DNA from: Tetrahymena elliotti 4EA
Taxonomy: Eukaryota; Ciliophora; Oligohymenophorea; Hymenostomatida; Tetrahymenidae
Assembly (NCBI GenBank): GCA_000231825.2
Contig: JH720293.1
Span: 1,240,001-1,304,000, forward strand
DNA: 64,000 bases
Reading direction: 5' to 3'
The position numbers were made by a program, and so were the translations under genes. Position 1 is the stretch's first letter, and each line of letters starts with the position of its first letter. Shown here piece by piece: positions 1 through 13,380 of the stretch. The notes under the pieces were generated by a model. That model worked only from the letters and a program-made list of their open reading frames with translations. It ran no database searches and was not told where the DNA came from.

Positions 1-804
1 TAATTTTAAGTTTATACATCTTACTAAATAAATAAAGTATTTTTTTAAATGAATTATATCTGGAAAGTAAAAATAATTTTTATTTAAGCTAAATAAAAAA
101 GAAAAGTTATCAGCTAAGTAAATTAAAGAGCAATTTTTACTCAAAAAAAGATGAGAGTTATTTTTAAACTCATATTAAGATAAAACTAGGTAATAGAGAA
201 AAAATTTTTAAAAAGGAAAATTAAGATTTTTTACAAATGATACAAATTTTTTAGAGGGAGTGACTCTTGAGCCAAAAATTTATTCAGATTTAATCAAATT
301 AAGATTTTGGCTCAAGAGTCACTCCTTGTTAAATTTAATCATAAATAAGAATTTTCTTATCACTAAATGTACTTTTACTTATTTTTTATCCAGTTTACTG
401 AATTTAAAAAAAATACGAATTGTTGATTAATTTAATTTTTAAAAAACTTTCATATTATCTTTAGTGTAGATTTAGTTTCGAGAAAATATAAATTTTGAAA
501 TGAGAGAGAGAGTTGAGGTTTAAATTATAATTACGGATTACAGAAAAAACATTTAAATCATTTACAATTTTCCATATATATAAATAACTTTTACAGAAAA
601 AAATTAATTAAGGATAAAGTATGTTTTAATTATTGTTTGGTTAAATAATAATTTTCTTTAAAAAAATAATTACAGATCTGTATTATGTTCAAGATGAAAT
701 TTAATATTTTTTGGTGAATATTCTTAGTAGATCATAGATTGATCTATCTATTTTATTTATTTACATTTTTTTAATCATAAAAGAGTGTTTAGCATATTTT
801 TAAC
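1..804. other. AT-rich intergenic flank with one hairpin
   Basis: Non-coding, AT-rich sequence downstream of the stop codon of the giant minus-strand gene. The only structure I see is the perfect inverted repeat at 257-325, listed separately. I found no telomeric repeats, so this is not a chromosome end. Confidence 0.7.
257..325. repeat. Perfect 21-bp inverted repeat (stem-loop)
   Basis: The left arm, 257-277, starts GGAGTGACTCTTGAGCC. The right arm, 305-325, is its exact reverse complement. They are separated by a 27-nt AT-rich loop. The arms are about half G+C while the surroundings are roughly 80% A+T, so the palindrome stands out. It could be a transcript-end hairpin, a small-RNA precursor or a relic of a mobile element. 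No coding frame crosses it convincingly. Confidence 0.85.
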
Positions 805-3800
805 TCATAAAGTAGTATTAACTAATGAGTCGTCAAAGGAGTGATTCTAATTAAATTAAATTTTTTTCTTCTTTTTTTAAGCTTAGCTATTTCCTTATTA
901 AACATAAAAAGGATGATTATTACTATTTGTTTGATTATTTGATTATAGTACATTTCCTGCATTAAATATTCCTGAATTTTGTAAATTACTTTCTTTTTCT
1001 CGACTATTATTTTGCTATTATTTTTTCACTAAGGGTGGTTTATTATATGATTAAAATGAGTTATTGTGACTTGTTTAACTAGCAGCGGTTTAGTTAAAGG
1101 CCTACTTTATCTAACCCTAAAGATATGAAGAGTCCTAGGAGGTTGAAGAGAAGTGATTAGAATTCATAATTGAAGAAACAGAAAGCTGCTACTGATTAAT
1201 CTATTAAGCATTATGAGAGTAAATACTAGATTATGGTCTTTGATTAGGAGATTGTTTTTTCTTTCTGTTTGGGCTAAGAGGCTGTTTATATGGTTCAAAT
1301 TTATTGAATTTTTCATTCACCTGTTAAGAGATATTGACCATTTTTACTTTATTAGAAGAATTAGAGGAATTTTTAATATTATTAGTTTAAGATTATTAAG
1401 AAGAATTTTTTCCTCCGGAAATGCTTCTTTTTTTGGATTTTGAAGAGTTGCTTCTTTGATTTCTTTACTTTGTTAAAACATCAAGCAATTCATCAGCTGA
1501 ATTTTCAAAATGATTTTCTTTATTTTCTAGAGATTTTTGTGGGTATTATTGGTTTTATAGTACAACTTACTGATGTTAGTGCTAGATGATAAAATTTTAA
1601 TGTAAAGGCTATTACTAATAATGAATAAAGGTATTTTATTTCAAATCTAAATTATTTTATGGTAAATAATTTCCTTCAGAACCTCTCCTACTAGATCTTA
1701 TTTATTAATTATTACTTATTTAGATGTTTTATTTCAAAGGTAACCCTTATTATATTTTATTTGTAAGCTAGTTATTTTTTTATGCTATTTGAGAAATTAA
1801 ATATTTTTGCTATGATTACTCATTAAAGTTTTAGTTGGGCATATTATAAGAATTATTCAATGATTAAGAATTTAAAGGAATCATCTATTAGTTATCAATA
1901 TTTTAAAATGCATCAGCTAAATCTAATGTGCAATTCTTAGAATCTCCTCCTCCACCTATATTTCCATAAACAGTATCATCATAAGAGAATTGTTAGTGTA
2001 CTTCATCTTCAAATTAAGCTGACTACTATGGAGAGTAACTATCCTTTTAAGGATTTCCAGCAAAAGAAAAATTACTGTTGCTCATATTATTATATGATTA
2101 ACTATTGATTGTGATAGTATTAGGATTATTTTAATTACTGTAATAACTCTAATTATTATTGTTTTATATTGTACTATTGTTATTCTCTTTAGACTTAGAG
2201 TTTCTTGAGCTAGATATCTTTGTTTTACATGATTTAGGAGTGATATTTGTTGTCTTTTTAGAAGAAACATTTGATTTAGTGGAGTCAAGCAATCTGCTTA
2301 AGAAATCTGTTTTATATAACTTATCAATACTATGAAGATTTAAGTTGTTCTTATTTGCATTTGATATTGTGTTTTGTAAGTTATTTCCAGCTACTGTATT
2401 AGCACTATTAGTTTTTAAAGGAGGTTTGCTAGGATTTGTAGAGCTGTTATTATTTATTCCATTAATTACACTTGAAATTGTATTATTAAAAGTCGAACTC
2501 AAATTACTACTTGTATTCTTTTCTAATGATCTTGATTTACCACCACTATTAGACCCTTAAAGTCTAAGGCGACTCAAAATATTGTTCTTACCAGTAGAAG
2601 TAGGTGGAGAATGAGATGGAGTTCTATTCTTAAAGAAACCACTAGGAGTAACTGATGAAGTCTTTAAACCATTCTTTTTCTTTCCATTTGATTTTGATCT
2701 GCTCTTTGAAGTAGATTTTTAATGTTTAGTAGAAGATGAGCCACCTCCAGTTTAAATATTCATAGTTTAATATGGTGAATGAGAGTTTGAAAGAGTTTAG
2801 TACTGATTATTTTTTCTGAAAAAATCAACTTTTTATTATCTACCCTAACTCTTTGAAGAAGCACTCGAAGCAACAACAAACTCTTAACCCTACTCAATAT
2901 TTAATTCTAAATTATTTTAAAATGCTTAATGCTTCTGAATACCTTATTAATTTTTTTCCTTAGATCTAGATTTAGATTTTTACTTAGAGCTAGATTCATC
3001 ACTTGTATCTAATTACTAGTTTTTAGTAGAAGTAGGATGTTTGAGTAAATGCTTTAGAAGTGCATTATTTTACTGAGGTGATTATCTAGGTTATTTCTAC
3101 TGATTTTTAGTTGATGATGGGGATTTGCTTCCACCTTATGATGACTTGTTGGGGTGAGTTTAGTTTTAAATAACATTTAAAAGCTAAAGTTAAGTATTGT
3201 CAGATGAGAAAATGGTATTATTGCTATGATGATAATTCAATCTTTGCTTATCTACAGTTTCTTAAACTTATTGCTTATAAGGTGATTGTTACTTCTATTA
3301 TATTGAAATATTATCTCCTCTTTCTTATGGTGAATAAGTGTTCTTATTATTTTTTTTATTCTATCCATTATAATTGGCATCGTTTGAGTTAGGTTGGTTA
3401 GTATTCAAATTATTATTTATTTTTTATTTCATAAGATTATTATCTTACTAGTTATTAGTATTTTTATTTGCTGGAGATTTACTTTATTAATTAATTCTTG
3501 GAGTGTTATTTGGAGGAAGATTTTATTTTTCACTGCTCTTTTAGTGAGTGCTAGGTAAAGGAGAAGTTCTATTTAACATATTAGAATTTTCATTATCTTA
3601 TTTATTGTATGACAAAGGTGCTTTTATTGTTTGATTGTGGTTATTTGGAGATGGAGATTTTACGGTACTATTTTAATTTTATATTTGATTAAATTTATTA
3701 ACATTTTATTCTTATTTTTGTTAATGTTTAGTTGAAGCCTAATTAGAGAAGTAATTGTTTGTTTAAATCTATTATTCTTTTTTATTTTAAGGGGTTAAAG

Positions 3801-6800
3801 ATTTTTGTTATTGATGTTGTACAAATTAGCTACCAATAACTTGATTATTACCTTGTTTTTAAGTATTTTCTTGTATATTATAATCATCCTAAACTTTATT
3901 GTTAAAAAACTATTATTAAATTTAACTGGGTTCATCTTCTTTTGTCAAAGTTTTATCAGTATGTTCATCTCTAAAAATACTGCTATCAGAAAAGCTTAGA
4001 GTAACTTCAAAAGTATCTCTTCTTTTTTAATTAGGTTAAGAACTCTAAGTGTAACTGAGAGATTCCTTATTTTCATCGCTCAACATAGCTTCTCTGAAAT
4101 GCATTCTTTAGTTAAACAAAGCCTATTTTTAAGCCTCAGATTCTCCTTAGTTCATTGATTACAAATCATCCTTTAATCTTTTCCCTGAACTATTTTACTA
4201 TTATGATACTTATTAAGAATTTTTTTCACTTACATTATTAGAGTAATTTGAAGCATATCGAGAATTATCTTTTTTTGTTTAATTCTATTAATTATTATTG
4301 TTATGCTCTATTTTAATGAAGTTATTGTATTTTATGTTAGGGTGTTAACTTTATTTGAATTGTAAATTTTACAAATCTTAATCATTTTCATCTTCTTAAA
4401 TATCCTCTTCTATTTCTTCTTCTTCTTCATCATCGTCATCCTCATCATAATCAAACTTAGCTTCATCATCTTCATCATGATACTCTTCTTCATAGTATTG
4501 ATAGTTTTAATAATTTTTATCCTATTTATTTTCAGCAAGAAGTTGTTATTATTAGTTCTGCTAAGAATTTTTTTATTCTTAGACATAAGAACTTATTTGT
4601 TGTTAACCATCTTGCTTTGAGTGCTATTTGTAAGCTTTCAATGTATCTTTTTGAATTTGATTTTCTTATTTTACAGAGTTACCCTAATTAACTTAGTTAT
4701 TGCTTGAGCTATCTGAAACTTGATTTTTGATTCTAGGATCATTAGTGACCATACTCTGGTCTTTAATTTAATTTACTTAATTCTAAGTTGCACTACTTTT
4801 GTTTGAGTTATTACTTTTTTCATTATTCTCTACATTTTCTATTTTATTAATTCCTTATGTCTTAGGTTATTAGCTAGTGTTATATTTTTGGTTATCATCT
4901 ATATGATCTTATTTAGATTAGGTATTTCTTTATACTTACCTTCCTGTTTGAGGTCTATTACTCTCAGATGCTTATTTTTAATTATTATTATTATATTAAG
5001 ATGGATTTTTTTGTTTCTTATATTCTTAATATTTCTTTTCATAATCATCAATAAATGGCTCATCATCTTCCATTTCAATAATACCTAGTTTATCATAATC
5101 TAAATCTTCATCATCAAATTTATTGAATTTTTTGTTATTTGCTTTTCCATCTTACTAGACTTACTAGCTTCCTTAGTAATTTTTGTTCTAAGGTATTTAT
5201 TTATCTTTTATTTATTCTTATCCTCTTTCATCAAGCTAGTACCCTTGATTTGCATTACTGCTATCTTACTTACTAAATAATTTTACTTCCTTATTTCTTT
5301 CTTATAAAAAGTCCAAACCTAAATTATTATTTTTTTTCATTTATTAAAATTATTGCTGCTACTACTAAATGTATTCTTCTGTTATATTATTATGATTGCT
5401 ATTATTGTTATTAGTTTAGTTAGCATTAGGATTTCCTTAATTTATACCAACTTCATCAAAGTATCCATATATCCCAGCATCTTCTTCTTCATTCATTGTG
5501 TAAGTAATTACTTCTGTAGTAGTTGTTCCTTCAGGCCTTTTTAATAATTAATTAGTTAGTAAATTTATTATAAATTTTAAGGTTTACTTGTGTTCTGTAT
5601 TATAAGTATCTCTTTCAATCCATAGAGTTACTGGTGGTTTTTATTCTCCCTTAAACATAGAAATCATGTCTCTTATTTCCTTTTCAGAAGCAGTATCAAA
5701 CCAGAAAAGATCATCTTAATTCTAATTTTTGCTTAGACTTGCATCCTAACTGTCATCTTAATCTATATTTACTTCACTTAATTCTTCTTCACTCTATAAT
5801 TGAGGTTGATCAGCTCCAATACTATCATTAGATATATTGTTATTATTATAGATATTACTGATCTTTTCGTCTTCTGCAAGTTAATTGAACATACCACGAC
5901 TTGGAGTGTTTTCATTATTTCCAAAGACCTAATTCTAACTAGATTGATGATTACTTTGCTTGACAGATCTTGTCATAATTCCTGAATCATTTACAATTTG
6001 ATCTTCTTCCTTACCCTAAAACATTATTGGAGTAACAGATCTGTTTTCTTTTGAGGATAAGTGCGATTAGATATTATTTTAACTGTAAGAGTGATAGTTG
6101 TTTCTCATATTTATATCTATTTAAAATTAATAAATTATTATTCTAATCAAATTAAAAATTGATATTTTTACCTTCTTTCTTCAGTCGGAAAAAGTGTCTT
6201 ATTGAATCTCTAGGAGCACATATTTGAATAATAATCATAGCTGCTGCTTAATTTGTGACATCCCAATCACTTTAAATATCATAGACTGTTTCCCAAATAG
6301 CCAAAGATATTAAATTTTCATGTCTTCTAAAAAAGTGGAGGTAATTTTTCATTTCATCTACTTTATCATCAAAATTGTAGCTTAATCCGCATAAAGACCC
6401 TAATATGTTAAGACCTCCAGTTCTGCACTCACTTTCTTTACTCTGAAGTAAACTCAATAGTAATCTAAATAAGATTTAAAGAAACTTCTTTTAGTTTGAG
6501 CTTTTGTAATGGTTAAGATCTATTCTAACCTAAATTTGGTAAGAGATATATTTAATTTATTTAAAAAATATATTTTATATGATTTACCCAATTACAGATC
6601 ACTCCATATGTTAAACTTCTTACATTACTCCATGGAGAGTTGACAAGATTTTAAAGTAAAGGCCAGAATTTTAAAATTTAATTTAATCTCATATGGAGAT
6701 ACCACTCATTATCATAGTCAAAATATTACTCAATGGTGAATTCATAAGTCTCTAAATCAATAATTAATACCTTTTTTTAAGCTTTTTGGTGCTTACTTGG

Positions 6801-9800
6801 ATTTAGCAATTAATTTGCAAATTTCAATTCGCTCTCAAGATCAGGGCCTCCAAATAGATTCTAAAAAAATTAGTCCATAAGGACAAGAGAATTAAATTGC
6901 TATTTAGGATCTTTCAAATTTTCAAAAGAAGCTTTCAAGCATGCTATAATTAACTTAGTTACCATTATTTTAGCAAATGAAAATACTTTTTTTTTTGACT
7001 TACTCTAATCAACATCTTCTTTTTGTTGCTTATTATTCATGGTAGTCTAATCTAATATTGCACTCTAATCATACTTTGAATTCATACTTGTGCTAATTTT
7101 ACTTTAATTCTTATTGCCTTAAGTCGATTTTTTATCACTTTCATTTTTAGAGCTTTTAGTTATAGAATAATTTTTTCATCAAACAAAAATAAAAAAGTGT
7201 AAATAATTATTACCTATTAAACCACTCATCTTAAAAAGAAGGAACAAATTAATTCTGTTTAGATAAAAATGAACTATTTAAATAATTTCCTAAAACCTTT
7301 TCTATTTATCTAATTTATCCTTCAGATAATTCAACAAAATGTTCATGAATCTTTTTAATGATAGAAAACCCCTTCATTCTAACTCTAGAGTCTCCACTAT
7401 TGATTAGTTTTATTATCGAATCAGAGACTATTGAGTCTTGATTTTTACTTATCAAAGCAACAAAATGAGTTTATTTCAAATGATCAAAGCAATCCTAAAG
7501 AAAAGATAGTTTATCAATAAATATGTCATATTCCTTTTCAAACTGTTTAGAATCAGAATTTTTTTTGCTTTATCTTGCTTTTAAAGCTTATATTTTTTAC
7601 CCTTTCGCTTGAATAATATCAACAGGATTTAAGTCATCTTTAGTAGGTTCTATATTTTTGATCAAGCATATTTCTAGGATCCATTAAAAATAACTAATTG
7701 ACTTAGATTGGGATTCTGATTTCATAATCTTAGAAATAAAGTTTGCAGTTACTTTCTTTTGTGTTTTATTTTTCATTGTGTATTAGTCAATTAGGACACT
7801 TAGTATTTTCTCTATTAAATTATAATCAAGTTGATCTATTTTTTCAATTAAGCAATCAACAAGAAAAAATATTTCTTCAAAGATAGAGTGGGGTACATAC
7901 TCTAAAATAATTTATAAAAAATCATACATTTCTCTTTTCAACCCAATATCTATTTCTTTCTGTTAAAAATATAAAATAATTTATTTTGGATAAATCACAA
8001 GATTAATTTTACCTGAGGCAGAGAAGAAATAATAATTATTAAAGCATCTAGTTATAAAACAGGAGGAGGATGATTAGCAATAAATTGCTTAGTTTTATTA
8101 AGAATAGAGTAAGTAACTTCTCCCAGAGTGTATTCTGTTTATTGTTTAGAGCTTGCTGATGTAAGAATATCAATTATTATTGACCAAATAAGCTTGAAGG
8201 TATCTATGCCTTATGGATGGGCTAATGTTAATTCTAAAATTTATAAATAGGGCTAGATTAAAATTTTTAAGTTTAAGTTTTCCTATGACATCTCAAGTTT
8301 TTTATAATAACGAGCAAAATTAGTTGGTAAATTTTCTTATGTTCTTTTCTCTCTTTGAAGGACAATAGATGTTATTTCTATCCAAAAATTAAATTCAACA
8401 TCTTAATCTATTTATGACTCTCTTTTAGAGGATTTTTCTATGACTTCTCCTTAATTATCTAATATATTTTACAGGTTATCTGAAATTAAATCAACAATTC
8501 TATTTGCTTAAGAAAGTTCTAGATTTGAAAGCAATTTTTATTTAATATTATCCCAAGTTCTTTCTAAATGCTACTTAAATTAATTTGTAAATTGCTGCTA
8601 CTGTTGTGTATTTAAAAGATAGTTCATCATATTAGTAATGAATTATGGTGTTACATTCAGATCTCCTTAACATATACTGATAATTTTATCTGTAATTTTA
8701 CATAGATAAATCTTTACATCATGAGCTACCTCATTATTAAAAAGCTAAGTGGAAATAACATCATTAAAAATAGATCTCAATATTTATGAAGATGCTGAAG
8801 CTAACAAATTTAAAAATTAATCTAGCAAATGGTGATACATATCAAAAATAACTTTTGAATTTATGGAGGCTTAAGACTATAAAGATTTTGGAAAATTACT
8901 GAAGCCTCCATTTCCTTTTTTTTATTTTTTAGATCTTTTTTAAGAACCTTCTTCTTCATTACTTTCATGATCAATTTCCGAAAAATTACCATCTTCATAT
9001 CTATCCATGATATCTTCATTATCATCTTCGTCTTCTTCTTAATAATCTTCTTCATCATCAAATTATTTATCATGATCCATAGAAAAATCAGGGATAGAAG
9101 GATATGTTAATATCACTTATTTTAAAATTTAAGGAAGCTGATTGCTAATTGTGCACCCTAAATTTTCAATCAAAAACTCTATTCCTTTGATAGCAGATAT
9201 TCTTAATGGATCGATTCTCTCATCAAGAGTTCTCAATAGGAATTTGCATAAATAAGGACATAATATTAAAATATTTGTATAGTGATCAGCATTTTATTAT
9301 GTAAGATTTATATTTAATCTTTAGCCTTAAAAGTATTCTGTTGCTCTTAAGTAAGCTTATACTTTTTAATTTTGCAGCTAAGGCTATCTTATACAATCAG
9401 CAACTAACAACTCTAACTTAGCAGCTCTTAATAATTTTTAATTACTAGTACCACCACCTTAATAATTTGTATTACTAAAGATATTTGTTTAATTGAAGGT
9501 ATCTTCATTAAAATCTTTTTTTTAATTAAAAAATTATTTCCAAAAATAAAAAATAAATTTATTATTACCATTTTTCTAATTGGGAGAAAAAGTCAAGGGT
9601 TTTTATGTATCTTAAAATGTTTAAATTGGAGTTGATTATTATGGATTGTCTTATAAATTACTTTTTTTCTAATGTTCGTATAGTTAATAAAAATAAAGAC
9701 TACATCTTTTAAAGATCTCTGCTGCTTAGATATATTTTCTTTAAGACATTAAAGAATAACCTAAAATTATATCAGTTTCAATAGATTCTTCCTTTCTATT

Positions 9801-10391
9801 ATTTTTCTGAAATAAATTAGAAATATTTAAAAGGTGAATTCCTTAATTAGATGGTGGACTCAAAAATAGACTATAACCATATATCTAAATGCTATCAAAT
9901 AATTTTTTAAACTCCTCAGATCCCTTATTTGTTCAAATTAAATTAAAAATTATTTATTTAATTTTTAAATATTTCTAAAATGTTTTTTTTACCTATTCCA
10001 AGTCTATTTTCTTTTCTAAATTTTAATCTTAATACATAACTAAGCATCCATCCTAGCTTTACTCTTATGAGCTGTTGTTTAAAATTTCATTCTTGTTTAT
10101 TAGATAAGATATTTAAAGAACTTTAGTGACACCATATGCTTAAATCTTCATTTAACTAATTAATCAAAATATTTTAACCTATTTCCTATTTTAGATCATA
10201 TAATAAATATACTTTTTAACCTTTTAGGTTTGGAGTGTTTTTAAAGAGGCTCCATAAGTAGAGAGTTCTCCTCCTTAATCTTGAAGAGAATCCAATCTTA
10301 AAAGTCTCTAAAATTCTGTATTTTCTCCTAATTAATTTCCTAAAATTTCTAAAAGAGTAAATTTCTTTTCAGCTGACTCTTGCTCAGTCAT
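805..10391 (-). CDS. Giant protein: HEAT-like helical region fused to a Q/N/S-rich disordered region
   Basis: Eight exons (10391-10213, 10155-9993, 9923-9569, 9514-8013, 7959-7214, 7152-6588, 6529-6172, 6116-805) give 9180 coding nt, about 3059 aa, ending on TGA. The first ~1290 residues are alpha-helical and read like HEAT/ARM repeats. They are interrupted near residues 380-440 by a D/E-rich loop and a K/R patch. After the 55-nt intron at 6117-6171 the frame continues into one 5.3-kb exon. That exon holds a short folded-looking block (WFDTASEKEIRDMISMF, residues ~1430-1510), an acidic run near 1830-1865, and about 1200 residues rich in Q, N and S. I do not recognise the family. An importin-like, axonemal-assembly-factor-like or rotatin-like armadillo protein are all possible. 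The two halves could be separate genes, because an ATG lies at 6108, but the intron phases join them in frame. A further 5' exon may exist (see 10440-10685). Confidence 0.8.
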
Positions 10392-10439
10392 TATTATTCT
10401 TATACTCTATTTTATATTTTAATAAACTTCTTAATTTGT

Positions 10440-10685
10440 TCATTTTTAAATCTTTTTTGATTAAATATGTATAAAAATGAAGTATTCTACTGTAACAAGA
10501 GATGGACTTCCTAAATCTATTCTCACAGTAAGTTTTTATAAGGTTTCATAACTATCTTTTAGAGTTCCTATTTATTCATCATAATGCTCTGCTATATGAC
10601 ATGGTGAAATAGAAAAAGAAGTCTTGCTTCCGATCAAAAAATCGCAGATAAGATTATTTTAGTTTCTAAAATACATATTTGCCAT
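10440..10685 (-). CDS. Possible extra 5' coding exon of the giant gene (or an 81-aa ORF)
   Basis: An ATG-initiated frame of 81 codons ends on TGA only 48 nt before the ATG of the giant gene on the same strand. Such spacing is too tight for two normal ciliate genes. An intron 10407-10490 (GTAGAA...AATAG) would join residues 1-65 of this ORF in frame to the giant protein, five codons ahead of its ATG. The encoded peptide has no family I recognise. The alternative is 5' UTR containing an upstream ORF. Confidence 0.35.
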
Positions 10686-11603
10686 TGAAAACAGTAAGAA
10701 TAAACTAAAATACTTTATTTATTTTCCTTATAATTTATATTAATTCTAATTAAGGATCAATTAAATTAGAAGACTATCAGTTAAATCCTATTTATATCTG
10801 ATCCTAAAATACTTTGGAACTTTTGGTCTTAAGCTTGCTTGTTTGGCCTTATTCCACTTAAAAATTATGTGTTTGATAATGTGTAATTTTGAATAACAAT
10901 GTTTACCAATAATTTGAAGATATAATTTGATAAATTATTGATTTAAGTTGAAATTGAAAAATATTAATTAATTTGATTAAAAAAGATAGTAAAACGAATG
11001 ATAATATTCAGAATTAATTATTTTGATATATCTACTTATTTTCAAATTTTAATTTTCAAATTGCTTTTAACAAATAAAATAACTAATACAAACCAATATC
11101 AAAAATAGCTTGTATTTGATATAATCTTGCATTTGTATGCCACTCATTATTGTCATTATTTTAGTATTTCCAATTCAAATTAACATACAATAAAGTTAAT
11201 AAAAATTATAATAATATTATCATCATCAATTAAGTTAAAATTATGTCTTTCTCTACCAAAAAAGAAAAAGTAAATTTTCAAAAAAGACATTTAAAATTTC
11301 AGTCAAATCCCAAAAAAGATTTTAAACATTTTAAATTTATTTTTTTAAATTTAAAATTAAAAATAAAATTATTTTTCATGTGATTATTTCAAAAATAGTA
11401 AAATTTAAAGATTTTAGTTAAAACAATAAAGAAATAATATTTATCTATTCCTTAAAATGCCATCATTTCTAGAATTTGCTAAAAATTTTTTAGAATTTTT
11501 AGATTAATAATTTAAACTTAAGAGTAATTATAAATACTTATAAAATAGATGAAGATCAATAACACAAACAATATACATATTTGGGCATTCATTCTAATAT
11601 CTT
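10686..11603. other. Intergenic, presumed promoter region of the giant gene
   Basis: About 0.9 kb of AT-rich sequence between the 5' end of the giant gene and the stop of the MUL1-like gene, both on the minus strand. No coding frame, tRNA-like or snoRNA-like structure was seen. Confidence 0.6.
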
Positions 11604-12905
11604 TCATTTATGCTAATCTGGGTTATTTATTTGATTTGAAGGTTATTAATAAATTTTCACTTCACTCTTAATACTTGTTTTACAAACTGGACATTCTTTT
11701 TTAGGTAGAACATTATAACATTGTTAGCACATTGAACAATGCAAGCAAGGGCGAATAATTACACTTCTAGATCTTTAATAGCAAATGATACATTCCATTT
11801 ACTCTCTTGGTTGAGTATAAACAGATTCTAAGGCTTTATTATTTTATTCATCCTAATCTTTTATTGGCTCAGTTGGATTCTTTTATTACATATTATTATT
11901 ATTGAAAAAACTTCTTAGTCTTCTCATGCCATTTACTACAACCATAGGAACTTAAACCCTTAAACCTAATATTCTTAATTCGTTTCTATGTTATAGTAAT
12001 AAATAAAGCTTTCTCAAGGATATGCTTGCACAAACAAATGAACAAAAAAATAAAGCATAAACGAATTGATCTTTTTCTCCTATCTATTTTTTAAGTATTG
12101 AAAGGTATTCCAATTTATTTTTCATAAGCCTCAAAGGCTTTTTAATGAAGAATTCTCCTTTATCTTTGTTATATACAATATCACCTAAAACACTAATAAT
12201 TCCTTTATTTTTGATTCCTATTTCACAATTATCTACTTTTATTTTAAAGCACAAGTATTTCTTCATATTTTATTTAAAAAATATTCCTGCTATGCTTGCT
12301 AATATACTTCCAAAAATATTCCAAGTTTATTTCAAAAATGATATGCTTGATGAATTCATTCTAGAATAGTGATAATCATAACATTGCTTATCAATATTTT
12401 AAAAATTTTCTGAAAGATAAACTCTGCAGACTGTATCTTTTTTCTACAAATTGATGATTGGTTATATTTTGACTGTTTAATTAATTCCATATTCTTTCTT
12501 TTATAAATAGTACAAACTCTCTGTTGTTTTTTCTGAAATTATTCTATAATTTTCTTCATCATTGTAATAAGGAAAGTCGTAATTAATACGAAAAACTAAT
12601 TGCATGTTGCTCTCCATATCAAGCTTAGATTTAAGACAATCTTAGTTATTAATCTAACCCTAAACTAAAAGATTTTTACCAATCAAAACAGATCCTGTAT
12701 TATTTGTATCAAATAACTTATGGACCAAAGGTTCATTTTTTTCAATTATATTCTTTAACTCATCAGGAGTATATATCCTCTAATTCCTCAATTATTCCTC
12801 AACCAATTTAATCGCTTATTTATCTTTGTAATAGGAATAACCTAATCCAAAAGATAAAAAGGATGCTACTCCTTACAAAAACATAACGATATCATTATTT
12901 GCCAT
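11604..12905 (-). CDS. MUL1: MUL1-like membrane RING E3 ubiquitin ligase
   Basis: Single exon, 433 aa. A hydrophobic segment follows the N-terminus (residues ~4-25). A domain of about 220 residues comes next, where the GIDE/MULAN domain sits in the family. A second hydrophobic segment lies near residues 285-305 (FVYALFFCSFVCASISL). A C-terminal C3HC4 RING follows at residues ~366-410: C-x2-C (ECIICY), then CLHCSMCQQC, then CPVC. In known MUL1/MAPL proteins the two membrane spans anchor the protein in the outer mitochondrial membrane, with the RING facing the cytosol, where it attaches ubiquitin or SUMO to substrates that control mitochondrial dynamics. The order TM-domain-TM-RING matches that family. 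Mitochondrial location is inferred from the family, not seen here. A chloroplast/SP1-type relative is the main alternative. Confidence 0.85.
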
Positions 12906-13380
12906 TTTTATTTAAAATATTCTAACTTTATTTAATATCTTATAATATTGCTAATTAATTACCTATTTTTTTAAAAATTTAACAAATTTCAATGTTTATT
13001 TTCTTTTGTGTTAATTTATTATGAAAAATATATTAGAAATTTTGATAAATATAAATAAAAAAAATTAATTAAATCTATATCTATCACATAGGCATTGGCA
13101 AAATTAGAATATTTTTAAATAATGTATTTATTTATTCTTAAATCATTATGATTAAAATTCTTAAAAGAATATTCTTTGACACTAAAAAAGACAAATAATT
13201 TTTTATTGTTAAAATAGTAAGATAGTTTGTGAATATTTTTTTATCATTTCAATAAATAGAAAGATAATCAATGAGCTAATTTAATATAAAATATATATAA
13301 TATTTACAAATGTTTATAAGTCATATTTTAAAAAATATTTTAATGAATGAATTTGTTATTTTAAATTATTTATTTTAATC
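12906..13380. other. Intergenic
   Basis: AT-rich spacer of 475 nt between two minus-strand genes. It should hold the promoter of the MUL1-like gene. No other feature seen. Confidence 0.6.

Noticed and set aside
2164..2502. 112-aa minus-strand frame under the standard code
   Set aside because: It is an internal piece of the giant gene. Reading TAA/TAG as glutamine merges it with the flanking sequence in the same frame.
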